Under the pieces are notes generated by a model, which was not told the origin of the DNA, made no database searches, and saw only the letters and a list, made by a program, of their open reading frames with translations. Position numbers and translations under genes: made by a program. Below, piece by piece: positions 1 through 12,859 of a stretch of DNA of 64,000 bases. Numbering within the stretch: position 1 is the stretch's first letter; each line of letters begins with the position of its first letter. The stretch lies in contig CM038726.1 of the NCBI GenBank assembly GCA_021613375.1, forward strand, positions 11,106,253-11,170,252, read 5' to 3'. This stretch comes from Megaleporinus macrocephalus. Its lineage: Eukaryota > Chordata > Actinopteri > Characiformes > Anostomidae.

Positions 1-115
1 CTAAGATACATTTCTTACAGGACCAGATTAGATACCTTTACTTCCCTTCATTTCTAACATTTGGTATTAAAGGTGTAAGAAAGGACTTGTGGCCTATGTT
101 CTCTGTACTGTATAC

Positions 116-3100
116 CAAAGGGCCGCGTGAGTCCATGTCTCTCTCTCTGCTTGTCGAACATCATCTCGCTCCTTGGCTGCTTCAGGACATACTCCTCCGC
201 CCGCTGCATCAGACCAAAGGAGCTGCGCCTTCTCTCCCTCACCCCCCCCATCCCACTATCTTCCTCAGCATCATCAACTAGGGGGGCCATGCCCAGGAAA
301 CGAGGGACCACCTCCAAGAAAATCTGAAACAAAGAGAGGAGGGATAAGGATTGTAGCCTTAGTTTCCTAGCAAATGTGCTTCCAGTCTAGTTTATTAGAA
401 ACCTCTGTCTTCATTCTCAGTTGTGGTATGATGTACTTGTATAATGCATACTGGGTTTTGCAGTGAGACAATGCTGATGTATGAAAAGAGGATACAAAAT
501 TATGAATCAAATTGATGATACTGAAAGGTGCAATTAGACAAATGGCATATTAAACTCCTTCAGGCTGAAAAGACGTAATTATTATTACTATTACTATTAG
601 TATTAGTATATGACTTAATAAGAAAACTATTTTTAATTATTATTATTACATACAATTATTAAAAAAACACTCACAGCTGTACTGTTAGTAGCCTCTCTAC
701 ACAGTTTATATCCTGCAGTGCTACTGATGTGTAAACACTCCACAAGTGGCAGATAAAATTGTGTGAAAACAGCATGTAATTGTACACCTGTAAGTAAATA
801 ATGTGTTCCTATAAGTGTACAAAAAATGGCCCAGTGAGCCGAGGTACAATATGGGGGTTTCTAATAAAGTGGACCAAAGGACAATTAGAGTGGTTTGTTG
901 TAAAATGCTCCATTCTTGCATAGTTATGTGAACTCTTTACATTAGTAATAATGGGAGCCTGGCATCACAATGTGTGCAGTGCAATAGTACAAAACCACAA
1001 GTAAACAGAATGTTTACATGTTATGTTGTTGATGATAAAACAGTAATAAATCTAAAAAATGTATGTTTTCAAAAAATTGTGTTTTTAAATAAAACACCAG
1101 TCTGAAACTACTATAACACAAAGGCTCAGACATCAGGCAGTTTATTTAAAGCTGTGATGCAGCTTTGTGGTGATATGTCACGTCTGGTACCTATGACCAC
1201 AACTGTGAACAATTTTGACTCTACAACAAAGCATTTCACATCAAACCACCCTGAATGACTTTGTTTACATTTTAACCATTTCATTACTAAAAACCTTTCA
1301 AAAACTTAATGGACTTAATGGCCTTAACAGGAACAACAGGGCGGTTTCAATACAATGCATAACAATTCCACGTACATGTTTGATGGTGCGGGACATGTTG
1401 TGTGTGCTGGGGCTGCGGAGGGAGAAATTGAGGACGATGATGCAGTTGGTGACGATGAGTGTTGTCACAGACATGACAAAGATCAGATACCTGTGACAGA
1501 GAGAGGCTGTAGAGAAGCAGAACCTTTGCTACAGTGTCTTTCTATCTAATCCTTATCCCTCATATTTGTAGTATACAGTCAATTAGCACAGAATTCTGCC
1601 CACTGGCTTTTACTGTAAACGTGTGATATTAAGTCAACTGGTTTTCTATACATTTTTTTGAAATACAGAGAAACACATTAAAGTTGTTGTCCATTAGTTT
1701 ATGGTAACTGACCATAAACTAAAAGTGTAGCAAATAGAGATTATGTAGAAAAACGACAAAAGTATTCCTTTAAAATCATCCATATGCAGACAAATGTGCA
1801 TGTGAGTACTCACTTGCCGATGAGAGGTACAGAGAGAGAGGTCTCTGGAACCTTTTGAGCGATAAGAAATAAGAAGACAGTCTGAGCCAAGAGAACTGAG
1901 ATGGATACAGTCAGCTTCTGCCCTCCAGCTATCTCAAAGAACAACAGAGACAGGAAAGCAAGTTAAAATCTCAAACAAATAAGTTGCTTTTATGCATCTA
2001 CATACATTTACAGGTTTGTAATGTTTTCAATAGTATACAAATGACACGCAAAATAGACTATTCTATTCTTTATTTTCACTTAATTAACTAGCAGAAGTAA
2101 AACAAATTAAATATGTAAAATTAATATAATAAATAGCCATGATTAGGTCCAATCCATTTTGTATTTAGATGTATGCCATAAAGAAATTATTGTATAGAAT
2201 AAAGTTGTAATAAAATAATAAAATAATATGTGACTGTAATGTGAGGAATGTGATTAGATATTTGTCTTTTAACTTCTTCAAATATTGAATAAAACATTTT
2301 AAATATGTTCTGGTATCTAGTTTATAAATAATTCAGTCTACTATGTGGAGGAGCAGAAGCACTGACCCTGAGCAGGCAGGAAGTAGGCCAGGACAACCAG
2401 GGAGGAGATGAGGGAGCACGGCAGGATGATATTGATGATGTAGAACAGAGGTTTCCTCTGGATGATGAGGTTGAAATAAACCTCCTGGTACTCCAGATCG
2501 TCTGGAGAGTAACGGGGGTTAGTCAGTTTGCGTGCTGGCCGATGCTTAATGGCCCACTCTCCATTCTCTGCAGAGACAAGTAGTACGTTTAGGGTCAGCA
2601 GGACAGTAAGCATGAGTGGAAAGTTGCACTGTTGTGGTAGCAAGAGTGTAAAAAGTTCATAGAAAAGTAATCCTAATGTCTGGAGTCATGTACCAGTGAA
2701 CATATATAAGAATTATTTTACCAAACTCAAAGTCAGAGCTGAAAACAATGACTTTGACTTCAGACTAAACTAATTTGAACTTAATTGTGTTTATTTTATT
2801 AAACTAAATAACTGAGCTGTAAAAACAATTGGGACATTATCAACACTTTATCAAATGTTTCAGAAGAGAAACAAAAGTGTCCTCATTGTTTGACTGATTT
2901 TTGACATTTATGGTTTGAATTAAAGGTGAATTAAATGTCCTAAGCAGCGGTAATCAAATTCAGTTCCTATGATCTTAGATATCTACTCTACTGGTGTTCA
3001 GGTTTCTTTGTGATAATGTTTTGTACATATGAGTGTGTTACCAGTGAAGGCCTCCGGGTCGATGTCCACCCACTCAATAGGTTTCTGAGTCTCTAAATCG

Positions 3101-5489
3101 ATAGCCAGGATCATGTCAATTTCATTGGCACTGTATGTCTGAGACCTTACACACAGAGTCACAGGAGAAATCATAAGTATACATTGTGTAAAATGTCAGT
3201 TTGGCATTTATTATACTATTACGAGTTATGTTCACAAGATATTTAAACATACATTTAATACACTTTATTAGACCCCACTTGCCCAAACTCTACCTTGCTG
3301 GGGTACAGTTTGCATTCCATCAATAGCCTATCTGTTTACGTTAACCATACCTATTATTAACCATACCTTATTCTAACAGACTTGACACAGCACACGAACA
3401 GTTAAATCAGGTGTGCTAGATAAAGCTCTATAGTTTGTTTATATTGTGGCGCCCAAGGACTGGGAACCCCTTTTCTAGATCCTCGTCAGAAGTAAATTTC
3501 TATATTTCTATAAGTTTTAATATCTGTCAATTTCAGGGCCACTCCTGTTGGGCATTTTTAAATTCTGTATTACTACACCCATAGAAGCGTCACAGACATG
3601 TGTAAAAACTGCACTGCATGTTTGTGGAAGTACAAGTGTTTCTAATAAAATGCCCATAAACACCACAAATCACTCCACCAAAGAACGATTAAGGTAGAAT
3701 GAAGTTAATGTTTCAGAATGGCCACTTTCAAGTTCTGACCTTAATCCAATGGAAGCAGGCAGTTTATGGAAGGAAACCCCCAACATAGCAGAGTAAAAGA
3801 TGTTTTGTATGGAGGAATGGGCTATACATTTCTCCATGTCGATGTGCAGGACTAATCAACAGTTAGCAGAAACTTTTAGTTCCAGTTATTGCTGCACAAA
3901 GGGATCACACAAGATACTGAAAGCAAAGGTTCACATACTTTTGTCACTCACAGATATGAAATCTTTTTAATCATTATATAAATGGCCAAATCTATTTTTT
4001 TGTCTCATTTGTTTAATTTGGTTCTCTTTTACTACTTTTAAAACTTTTGTTTAAAGTTTTAAGTCAAAGAAATATATAGAAATATACAAAACTAGGGGAT
4101 TCACACTTACCAATGAAGTAACCAGTTAGTGGAAATGCAAGGTATGTCTTTCTAATAATGCCAATGGTAACAACAGTTGTGACTACAGCATTTGGTTAGC
4201 ACATTGCCATGTAAAACATAAACATTTGCAATTTTTTAATCTATGTTTTTCAGTGAGCCTACCTGAAGATCAGTGTGCAGTTCTGCCAGTCGAAAGGAAA
4301 ATAGGTGATTTCAATCGCGCAGGTGCTGCGATAGATAGCTGGAGGCAACCAGTACATTGAGCCATCACTGTAGATCAGCACGTTAGCATAATATGCTACA
4401 TCAAATTTACCATCAATGCTGAAGAGAGAGGGAGAAGATAATTGGTAGAGCAGTCTTTTAAAATCAAAAACATATGAAAAACTTTACCCAATTTATTAAT
4501 TCAATTACTAATATTAAGTTTCGTGCCCAATAACTACATTGGACTGTTGATTAGAGATCCATCCAGGATGTGGGCCAAACAACATGATATGATAATAACA
4601 TAACGTTATGATTTTTTCAGTAAATACAGTACATTTTTAAACGGCTACTTACAATTATTCAGTACTTAGTATAAATTGCTTAGAATCTACAATAAAGTAT
4701 TATATATATACATCCATCAACCATAACATTAAAACCACCTCATTGTTTCTACACTCATCATTTTGTCATATATCATTTTATCAGTTATCATATAGGGGCG
4801 CTTCGTAGTTCTGTAATTACAAAATATAGCTCATCTAATTCTCTTTATCTTTTGTTGTCAAAACCCTGTTCACCCTGTTCTTCAATGATCAGGACCCCCA
4901 CAGGACCACCACAGAGCAGGTATTATTTGCTTGGTGGGTCATTCTTAGCACTGCAGTGACACTAATGTAGGGGTGGTGAGTTAGTCTGTGTTGTTTTGTG
5001 CAGTGCTGCTGTGTCACATTTGCATTATGAATAGTCAACTGCGTTCTGTGGGCAGCATCCTGTGACCTGACCACTGATGAAGGACTAGAGAATGACCAAA
5101 AACTGTGCAGCAACAGATGAGTTATCTGTTGGCAAGATACATGGGCAGTGATTGGACACAGTGATTAAAAATTCCAGCAGCTTTGTGTCTGACCCCTCAT
5201 ACCAGCACAACACAATCAACCAGCATTTATTCACCACGCAAATCATACCTGTTCTGTGGTGGTCCTGTGGGGATCCTGACCATTAAGGAACAGGGTGAAA
5301 TGGGGCTAACAGATGGACTGCAGTCTGTAATAGCAGAATTATAAGGTGCTCCTATATAGTAAGTTCAGCTGATAAAATAGGCAGATATTGTAGATACATA
5401 GAGTTTAACGAAAAATATTTGTTTTCTAAATAAGACAGAGATGAGGATTTGAACGTAGTAGTGAAGGAGAATAAAAGAAAAGAATATGG

Positions 5490-5521
<32 letters not shown>

Positions 5522-7606
5522 TTCATCCCTCTGCAGTGTCTCACTTGTTCTCTAGCACTATGTCTGGCAACCAAACAGTGTTGTATGGCACACGGATTAT
5601 ACTGATGCCATGGTACTCTGAGGTGTTCCATGCCAGGCGATAATCATTCCATTGCTGAAGACAGAAGAGATACAGTGGTACACAGATTAGCAGAGAAACA
5701 AGAGAGTATCAAAAAAAGAGAAAAGTGGTTAGCAAAGACAGAGAGTGAAACAGCAAGAACCAGAGGGCAAATTGTGAAAGGAGAAGAAATACATGCTAAA
5801 GTAAGACGAAAAAAAAAAATAAAACATATTAAGGATCAGTCAACATGTCAAAAGTTAGAAATAGGGGAATTGCAGTGATTGTCAAGTCAAGTCAAGTCAA
5901 GTGGGTTTTATTGTCATTTCAACTACATACAAAGTAACAACGTTCCTCCAGGACCATGGTGCAACATAGACAGTGCATACAAGACACAAGTGCAACACAA
6001 ACAACCAAGTGCGGACAGACAACACAACACAGTACAGTAAATTGTGCAATGTGTAATAAATAGAGTCCAGTGAGGTAGTAAAGTTATTAGTGCAATGCTT
6101 TGTGCAAAAATGCTTCCCCTTTTTTATCTGGGGTAACGATTGTGACGATTATGCAAAGTTTAAAAGTAAGTAAGTAAACACATGCCCTACAGAGAACACA
6201 CTCCTACACATTTTAATACACACTTTATTAAATTTATTTAACACACTGTTTATTTGCTGAAAATAAAAGTCAGGAAAAATAAAACATTTTGTGCAAGTAT
6301 TATGTTTTACTTTAGGTTATATTTTATTTTTCCAATGGTGTGCACTAAAATTACATATATGATAACTCCAGAAAGTAAATGATTTGAAGTGGAATCTTAC
6401 TCCAAACCCAACCCAAGAAAAATATGATAGGTCAGGCTTGATTTGGGTTCAAATCTTTGTCCTTTAGTTTAGAAAAGCTAAATTATATGCTAAAGGTTAG
6501 AAGTTTACTCACAATTTCAATCCACACATTTGTGGTCAGTGTCTCCTCCTTTTCATTCTGTCAACAATCCAGATGTATTTATAAATACAACAGATGGACA
6601 AATTTCAATAAACAATACATGTAAAGTATTATTTCTATGTTCTACGTTCTAGCTTTGGTCATATTGATACTTTCTTTCATCAATATGTGACATTCTAGCA
6701 CAGTTTTGACTTTTGTTAACTGTAGCTCTGAAGTGTGGATTGTTGGTTGGGAGGTCATTACCAGGGAGATGAGGTTGGTAAGGGTCAGTTTGACCTGAAC
6801 TTCCACTTTATCATCAGGGTGCCTCACCGGACGAATATTCTTATTGTAATTATTAAACTTATCGGCTATCAGCTTAGATTCCTCATTCGCATAGACTGAG
6901 AGAGAGAGAGAGAAGTGAGAGAGAGACAGAGACAGAGGGATTATTTCAGAGTGGTCCACTACTATTTACCTATTGAAGTCAATAATGCTTATTCATGCAA
7001 ATATAAACTCTTGCCTGAGTTGTATAATAAACACTAAAGTCTGTTTATTTATTTATTTATATGTATTCTTCTTATGATAGGGCCAATGCTTAGATAGACA
7101 AAAGCCAATATTCTAAAATATAAAACACATGCAAACATGTGTACTATTAATATTGTGATGTTTGGTGTTGACTGACACAATTCATCTACAATAAAAAAAA
7201 GCTAGAAGCATCTACTAAGGAATTGATTCTGATAATATGGTAAACATGGTTCAATTTTAAAAATAATTCATTGCTTTTTGTCACACGCACAGTCTAAATT
7301 AGCAAGCTAAGCAATTGACCAAGAGAGGCATAGAAAGAGATAAACAGACAAAGCGAGATGGACAGAGGGAGAGAGAGGGGAGAAGAGAAAGAAAGAAAGA
7401 CAGAAAGAAAAAAAAAGGACGGGAGGAAGGGAAAAAGAAAGAAAGACAGAAAGGAAGGAAAGACTCACATACAGATGCTTACAGTTTCAACAACTGCCAA
7501 ATAGGACTCCAAATGTAGGTCCAGCAAAAAAGGCCTACTTACCTTGCCCTGCAATGACCATAAGCACAGCTACCACAAAGCATGCCCAAACTGACCGGGC
7601 TTCCAT
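116..7606 (-). CDS. chrne: Muscle nicotinic acetylcholine receptor subunit epsilon (10 exons, 3' end missing)
   Basis: Ligand-gated cation channel subunit of the muscle endplate receptor. Exons on the minus strand: 7543-7606, 6762-6895, 6513-6557, 5545-5654, 4263-4418, 3042-3145, 2367-2567, 1814-1928, 1376-1490 and 116-323. All are bounded by AG/GT and all phases join, giving 417 codons. The ATG at 7606 opens a hydrophobic signal peptide ([20 protein letters not shown]). The ligand-binding domain follows, with the Cys-loop at residues 150-164 ([15 protein letters not shown], 13 residues between the cysteines). M1 is at about residues 243-267 ([20 protein letters not shown]). M2 lies in the exon at 1814-1928 ([20 protein letters not shown]), and M3 in the exon at 1376-1490. 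The intracellular loop contains [20 protein letters not shown], which fits mammalian epsilon much better than gamma. The rest of the loop and M4 lie left of the window. The 110-nt exon 4 and 45-nt exon 3 are usual sizes for this family. Gamma is the alternative identity but less likely. Confidence 0.95.
3690..3985 (+). mobile_element. Tc1-like transposon remnant (transposase 3' part, decayed)
   Basis: This lies in chrne intron 5. The text resembles the 3' third of a common fish Tc1-family transposase: a stretch reading like the SPDLNPIE catalytic region (3716-3755), then a GRKPP-like stretch (about 3765-3785), then a tail with cacaaagggatcacac and the terminal phrase cttttgtcactcacagat. Stops and frame breaks interrupt it, so it is non-functional. 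The upstream half is not recognisable and the boundaries are approximate. Confidence 0.55.
4777..5377. mobile_element. Fold-back MITE with long terminal inverted repeats
   Basis: A roughly 600-bp non-coding element in chrne intron 4. The outer ends are inverted copies: 4777-4822 starts tttatcagttatcatatagg, and 5327-5377 ends tagtaagttcagctgataaa. The inverted similarity continues inwards. The segment around 4868-4925 (caccctgttcttcaatgatc, then aggaccaccacagagcaggt) is the reverse complement of 5246-5303 (acctgttctgtggtggtcct through to ggaacagggtga). No transposase is encoded. A related end is seen at about 12250-12325. Confidence 0.7.
5491..5520. repeat. Short (GA)n microsatellite
   Basis: An imperfect GA array in chrne intron 4, starting about 25 bp beyond the donor of the exon at 5545-5654. 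Confidence 0.8.
5881..6115 (-). mobile_element. LINE 3' tail with (TTGAC)n terminus
   Basis: Read on the minus strand, the segment ends ...gaaatgacaataaaaccc followed by four copies of the pentamer ACTTG/TTGAC (5884-5903). A short 3'-terminal tandem repeat after an AATAAA-like stretch is typical of L2/CR1-type non-LTR retrotransposons in fish. Only the tail is present and no reverse transcriptase can be seen. It lies in chrne intron 3. Confidence 0.55.
7361..7466. repeat. Polypurine (GAAA/GGAA-rich) low-complexity tract
   Basis: Purine-only sequence built of GAGA, GAAA and GGAA units in chrne intron 1. The open frame read across it is compositional, not a gene. Confidence 0.75.
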
Positions 7607-7626
7607 TGCTGGGTCCCAGTGTGTCT

Positions 7627-7693
7627 CCAAGTGGTGCTTCATAAGGAGGAGAAACCCAGGGCAGTTATTTGCCTTCCCCTTTCTCTACAGCTG
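7627..7693 (-). promoter_or_regulatory. E-boxes just upstream of the chrne start
   Basis: Two CANNTG motifs lie within 90 bp upstream of the chrne ATG: CAAGTG (on +) at 7627-7632 and the palindromic CAGCTG at 7688-7693. Muscle acetylcholine receptor genes are classically controlled by myogenic bHLH factors through such E-boxes near the start site. I saw no N-box (CCGGAA) nearby. The motif is short and common, so the regulatory reading is inference. Confidence 0.35.
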
Positions 7694-10280
7694 TCGCTGC
7701 GTCCAGCTCAGGTTACATTGTTACCCAGCGCCACTCTTAAAGTCCCCCTGAGTTTCACCCCCCCTCGCCATTACTGTCCCTCTGACCAGACAGCAGCATG
7801 AATTGTGGGGATTTTTTTTAAATTCAGCTTAACCTAAGAAGATACTGCCTGAACTTCTCCCTACATAGAGCACTACATAGGGCACAAGATATTGTCTTCT
7901 GTACCTAAAGAGTGTACCATGTATCCAAAGGGTGTTATTTGGGATCCAGTCTCTATTAATAGGTCAAAAATGTGCTGACAAGTCAAGTTCAAAACTTTAC
8001 AGCTAAGTATGGCCATGCGTAAAAATAATGTTAATACTTTCTCTGTGATAATAACCATAGTAATGTACTTAAATTAGCATTAATAAATAACAGCAGTAAT
8101 AAAACGTTATTGACATCCCAATTCTTCTAGAGAGAGCAAATTGTGGGGGCAAGCGGAACAGGTGGAGAGGCGTCTTTTGTTTCCCCACTCGTTTTCCAGC
8201 AAGTCATGTACCTTGTGGTGGGATTGGCTAACTCCCAGAGCAGGAGGCATGGATTGAGAATTGTTCGCTCTAGGACTGGCTAAACTGGTAGCAGGAGGCA
8301 GGGAACAGGAGCAGGAGTCTGAAAACAGGTGGGAAAAAAATAACTCAGTTAATTCCCTTCCACCCCGTTATGATATAAATAACCAGCAGTATGAGTGTCC
8401 TCGCCAAGTAAACTGCTCTGGAGCAATCAGAGAGAACAGGGTCAGTGCCGGAGGAGAAGTGTCTGTGTACACATCAGCTCTGGGGGGAAGCAGGCGTTGG
8501 GGGCGTGGGGAGCAAGAACTATAGGCTTGATCATATTAAGTGCAGCACGACAGCAACATAGTCTGATGCATTATGACAACAGGGAACTTGTTGATTGAGA
8601 TGTTTGGGCTCCTCCATGCACTCCAGTCCTATTTTTGTTGGTAAGAATGGAAAAGAAATCACTAATTTTAATTAAAAAAAGATTGATAAACAGAATGTTA
8701 TTAGTTAAATGGAAGTATGTTAATTAACTAAATAAATAAATAACCACAACAACAAAATGATTGGGGGCCCATTTCTGGGGGCTTTTGTGAATGAAGGAAA
8801 ATAAGAAATTATATATACATCACAAACATTTTGATTAATGAGTTCTGGATACAATATATAGAGCTTACATTGTTAACATTTTAATGCCCTCCTGGTTGCT
8901 GTAATATAGCATATTTTGAAGTATATAAATTATAGCTGGGAGCTGTCAGCTACACAGCAGGCCCAGATCATCAAGTTATAGGACCCTGGTCTATAGATTA
9001 TATAAATGCATGATTACTAGAGTGATGGCTTGAGTAAGGTAGTGTCAGTTGATAGTAGACAGTAGTGGTTTCTAGCAATGAAGCAAAGATCATTGGGATT
9101 GCGACAGTAAAAAAATGTTTTCACCAAATGTCAAGGTAGCTGTTTAGATTTTGACGTAATTGCTCATTGTGACTCTCCAGTCCACAAAACCCATAATACA
9201 TATGGTCGTAATACAGTGTTATAAGCCTTCCAAAGAGAACAAAAAGAGAAGTCCAAATCCTCCCAACACATTAAATTGTTTAATTCATTTGAACATGCTG
9301 ATATTTTCTCTTTAACTTTGTATTTAAAATTAATTTGCTACATTTGACGCAATCTCTTTTTGCTGCTTTAAGTTTGCAAGCTTACTACAAAAAATACAAC
9401 CCAAAGACAACCAAGATGAGGTTCATTCCTGTGTAAATAAAATAATTTATTCAGCACCCCAGCCAAACAGAACATTAGCATTAAAAAAGGTCCAAAGTAA
9501 CAGCCATGCTTTTGTTGTTGTTTTCCTTGCACTGACCTGGACAGGATGGCACTTCCTTGGCCACTCTGTCCAGCTCTCACTGTCATTAGATCTCCAGCTG
9601 GGATGCAAGCCAGGCCCATCTATAGCACCTCTATTAATATGAGTACAAATCGGGCCATGCTACTGGAGGAGCAAGCGGAAACTCCATGTCCGGTATAACA
9701 GTACTGCTTAGCAAGAGAACCCATGACAACTTTTAACTAAACAAAATTGAATTTAATTGAACAAAAAAAAAACATAAACTATTGACACATAGCACACTTC
9801 TTTATTTAACACAATGAAACGGCAGCATCTGCAAAAGTTAGGGCATTTGATGAATTCTATATTTCTTAAAATAAATGGAAACTGTTCAAAATTAGCAGAA
9901 AAGCTCCTTGTTTAAGTGTATTTTTGTAGTGGGTGTGTTGGTTTATTTTCTAATTTATTTTATTTTTAAAATTATCTCCAGTAAGGTGTGAACATGTTAC
10001 TGATACTGTTCAGACTGGACTGTTCCGGACAGAGACTGAGGGGCATACAGTCAGTATTGCTTGAATTTGCTTGAGGGTTTTTATCACTCCATCACATGAC
10101 TTTTGGTTTCACACCTGTAGTTCGTTTCACTGGTCCGAATCAGTTAATGAGTTTGTTAATTCGTTAGTTGTTATCTAAATTTAGCCTATTGTTACTGTCT
10201 GCTTCAGTGTTCCAAAAGCGTTCGTGGCAGCTCATAATCGTTGACAAAATAGCAGGGGGTACTGTTTTATGACCATATTT

Positions 10281-11549
10281 CAGGGGTGTCAAACTCATTT
10301 TCACCGAGGGCCACATCGGCATAATGGCTGTCCTCAAAGGGCCAGATGTGACTTATAAATGTAACAAAATGTAACCAAATGTGACATAAAATTAATGTAA
10401 CTACTCCTTAATGTTAAATAACTGAATGTATTACTTATTCAATTAAAACATTACAGTTGCATGGAAAAAATATGTTTGCTTGTTGCTCTGTCATAACATA
10501 AATCCTTTTAATTTGTCATGTTTTAAAATCCACAAACTCCATCAATCAAGGATCAAACTATTCAAGTGAATAAAAATAACATCAAACACAAGTTATAATA
10601 TTGCCTTTGACATATTGAAATGAGGCTTAATTAGTAAATCAAAAATAGTGAGCTGCTAAGAACATGTGTGACAGATAAAAAACAGCCTTGCATCAAACTA
10701 ATGAGATGCTTTAACTACAATAAACATATGTCTGCATAAACACATAAAACCTGCAAAAACTAAATACATTGCAACAGCAACTACACATATCTGTGCTTTC
10801 ATCAACAGCTAATGAAAAAAATGTATAGCTGCGTGACTCCTCGGCCAGCTGTGTAGCAAGATTTTCTGCTAGCCCCTTAACTCGGTCAACGATGGCGTTT
10901 TTTGACTTTTTTTTTTGACAAGTCTGTATCTGGTCAGGACACACCTGCTCACAGACCTTCAGCATGCACGGCTTCAAAAATGCAACACTTTGAAGCACAG
11001 GCGATTTCTTCAGCCACAATAAAGCTAGCTTTCACTGCAGCATTGTTTTTGTCTGTGGCTTTCGTGAACAGATTCTGCTGCGACTTCAGTTTTTTAGTTC
11101 AGCCTTACAATTCTTGTGCAACCTGTTGCTTTTCTTGAAGGCTAGCTTTGCCGTACTTAGCTCTGTGCTTGGTGTCAAAATGCCGGCGTAGATTGTAGTA
11201 CTCTTTAATAACCGACATGTTGTTTCGTAACACAAAAGGCATACCGGTCTTGCGCCTTGAAGCACGAACATGTATTCGCCTTCCCATATTTGTTGAAACA
11301 GCCGTCCATCTGCATCAACTTTTCTTTTTCTGGACATTATGGGATCGGTCGCGTTATCACATCGATGACTACACTGTCGTCTAGTGGCAGTAAGCCGTAA
11401 CACAATCGACATGCATTGTGGGAAATGTAGTTTTTGGTCAAAGCACGCTTCTGACCTATTTATTTTTAGACGCTAAGACCTTTCAAGCCCTCGCGGGTCA
11501 CATAAAAGGACATGGCGGGCCACATTTGGCCTTGAGTTTGACACATATG
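10281..11549 (-). mobile_element. hAT (BED-finger/GTF2IRD2-like) transposon, internally deleted, with 8-bp TSD
   Basis: The element is bounded by inverted ends: caggggtgtcaaactc at 10281-10296, and gagtttgacacatatg at 11534-11549. A perfect 8-bp duplication, ccatattt, flanks it at 10273-10280 and 11550-11557, which is the hAT signature. On the minus strand a broken transposase starts at the ATG at 11337. It begins with a BED-type finger (PVCLLC in one frame, LRRHFDTKH in the next, so a frameshift lies between). It continues near 10790-10960 with CEQVCPDQIQ and FFSLAVDESTD, text typical of the hAT family that gave rise to GTF2IRD2 and ZBED-like proteins. The catalytic C-terminal part is missing, so the copy is dead. 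Confidence 0.8.
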
Positions 11550-12249
11550 CCATATTTACACTATCAAATAATCCTACCTGTGGTTTTAATGCACTTGCAG
11601 TGTTATTTTCCACCAACGTAGCACAGATCGACAGATCTGCGCCGAGGTAGGATGTTTCGACGAGGTCGGACAAATCGTCAGAACATCGGTTCCAAACAAA
11701 CTTTGGAGCAGTTCGTTTGTGGCGAGAACGTGATCCGTCCCAAGTACTAGATGTACTCCTCCAGTTTGAGCTAAACAGCTCTTGTGGCCATTTTTGCCTT
11801 GCATTATGTGATACAGCAGATCGCGTAAACAGAGAACTGAATAACTTTAGCAGCTAACCGGGCAAGGAAAATGAACCGAGGTCTCACAAGGTAGGTATGT
11901 TTGCCTACTTGATATTTGAAGTTCAGCAGGTGTACTTTACTTTGGTATATTGCCCGAATATACCGAATATTGTCTCTGCCGCTGCTCCGTGCTACGTTGT
12001 TCAAGAAATGTGCAATAGTTTCGGAAACAACAACAATCAGTAGAATCATTATATAATTGGTATTTTTGGCAAATTAAATAATACGACATATTTAGTGTTT
12101 ATGCTTAGGGCATAGAGTTAATGGATAATACAGAAAAATAGACTTGAAAAAAACATTAATACATTTAAACACCTAAATAATATATATTCAGTGGGGTGAT
12201 GAATGGGGTAAAGGTGGGGACAACAAATTATGCAGAGAAAGATAGACTA

Positions 12250-12325
12250 CAATCTCTAATTACAAAGTACAAAGTGCACCTATATGGTGCGTAGGGCTAA
12301 TAAAATAGACAATGAATGTAGATAG
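12250..12325. mobile_element. MITE end related to the element at 4777-5377
   Basis: The phrase gtgcacctatatggtgcgta, followed by ctaataaaatagacaatg, parallels the right end of the chrne-intron MITE (gtgctcctatatagtaagtt, then ctgataaaatagg). Only this end is recognisable. Confidence 0.4.
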
Positions 12326-12859
12326 GTGCAACTAATAAAGTTCTTGGTCTGTGTGTCTATTGATTGGGGGTTACTGTAGGACAATAAATGCTTACCTTAT
12401 AAGGAGTGGCTCGATACATGTGACTAATCTATGGACCCTTAGACTGAACAACAGAGAGAGTGAGCGAGTATTGAGAAAAGGGAACTCCAGTGCACTCCAC
12501 TTCTGTCAAGAGAAGATTGGAGAGGAACAAAATTTTAAACCCAGTTTTCGTTTAAACCCAGATGTGGACTTTGTAACTGGTCTGACAGGAGCAGACCAAA
12601 GGAACTGAAAAAAATGAAAGAGAGCGAACACAGCTACCTGTTCACTTCTAAAGGGGTCATGGTCGAGGTGCCTGAGCAAAATGGACAAATGGGCATAGCT
12701 GTCTGATCACTGAGGAGAAAATGTAAGAAACTGGGAGGGAGAGAGAGAAAAAGAGAGAGGAAGAGAAATACAGAGGCAGACAGAGAGGTGAGTGAGAAGA
12801 GAGAGAGAGTGTGGATAGGTCTTTGAAGAAGAATAAAGTGGAAGAGGACTGAAAACAAA

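Larger units (their letters stand above)
7607..12859. other. chrne-gltpd2 divergent intergenic region
   Basis: This 5.25-kb spacer separates two head-to-head genes and should hold both promoters. Recognised contents are the chrne E-boxes, one hAT element (10281-11549), a MITE end (about 12250-12325) and a purine-rich stretch (12736-12815) just ahead of the gltpd2 ATG that is probably 5' UTR. I see no convincing additional gene. The segment 7750-10270 is unremarkable single-copy-looking AT-rich DNA with short chance frames. Confidence 0.6.

Noticed and set aside
9368..9619. An 83-codon minus-strand frame in the chrne-gltpd2 interval
   Set aside because: No family resemblance and no splice or promoter context; length expected by chance.
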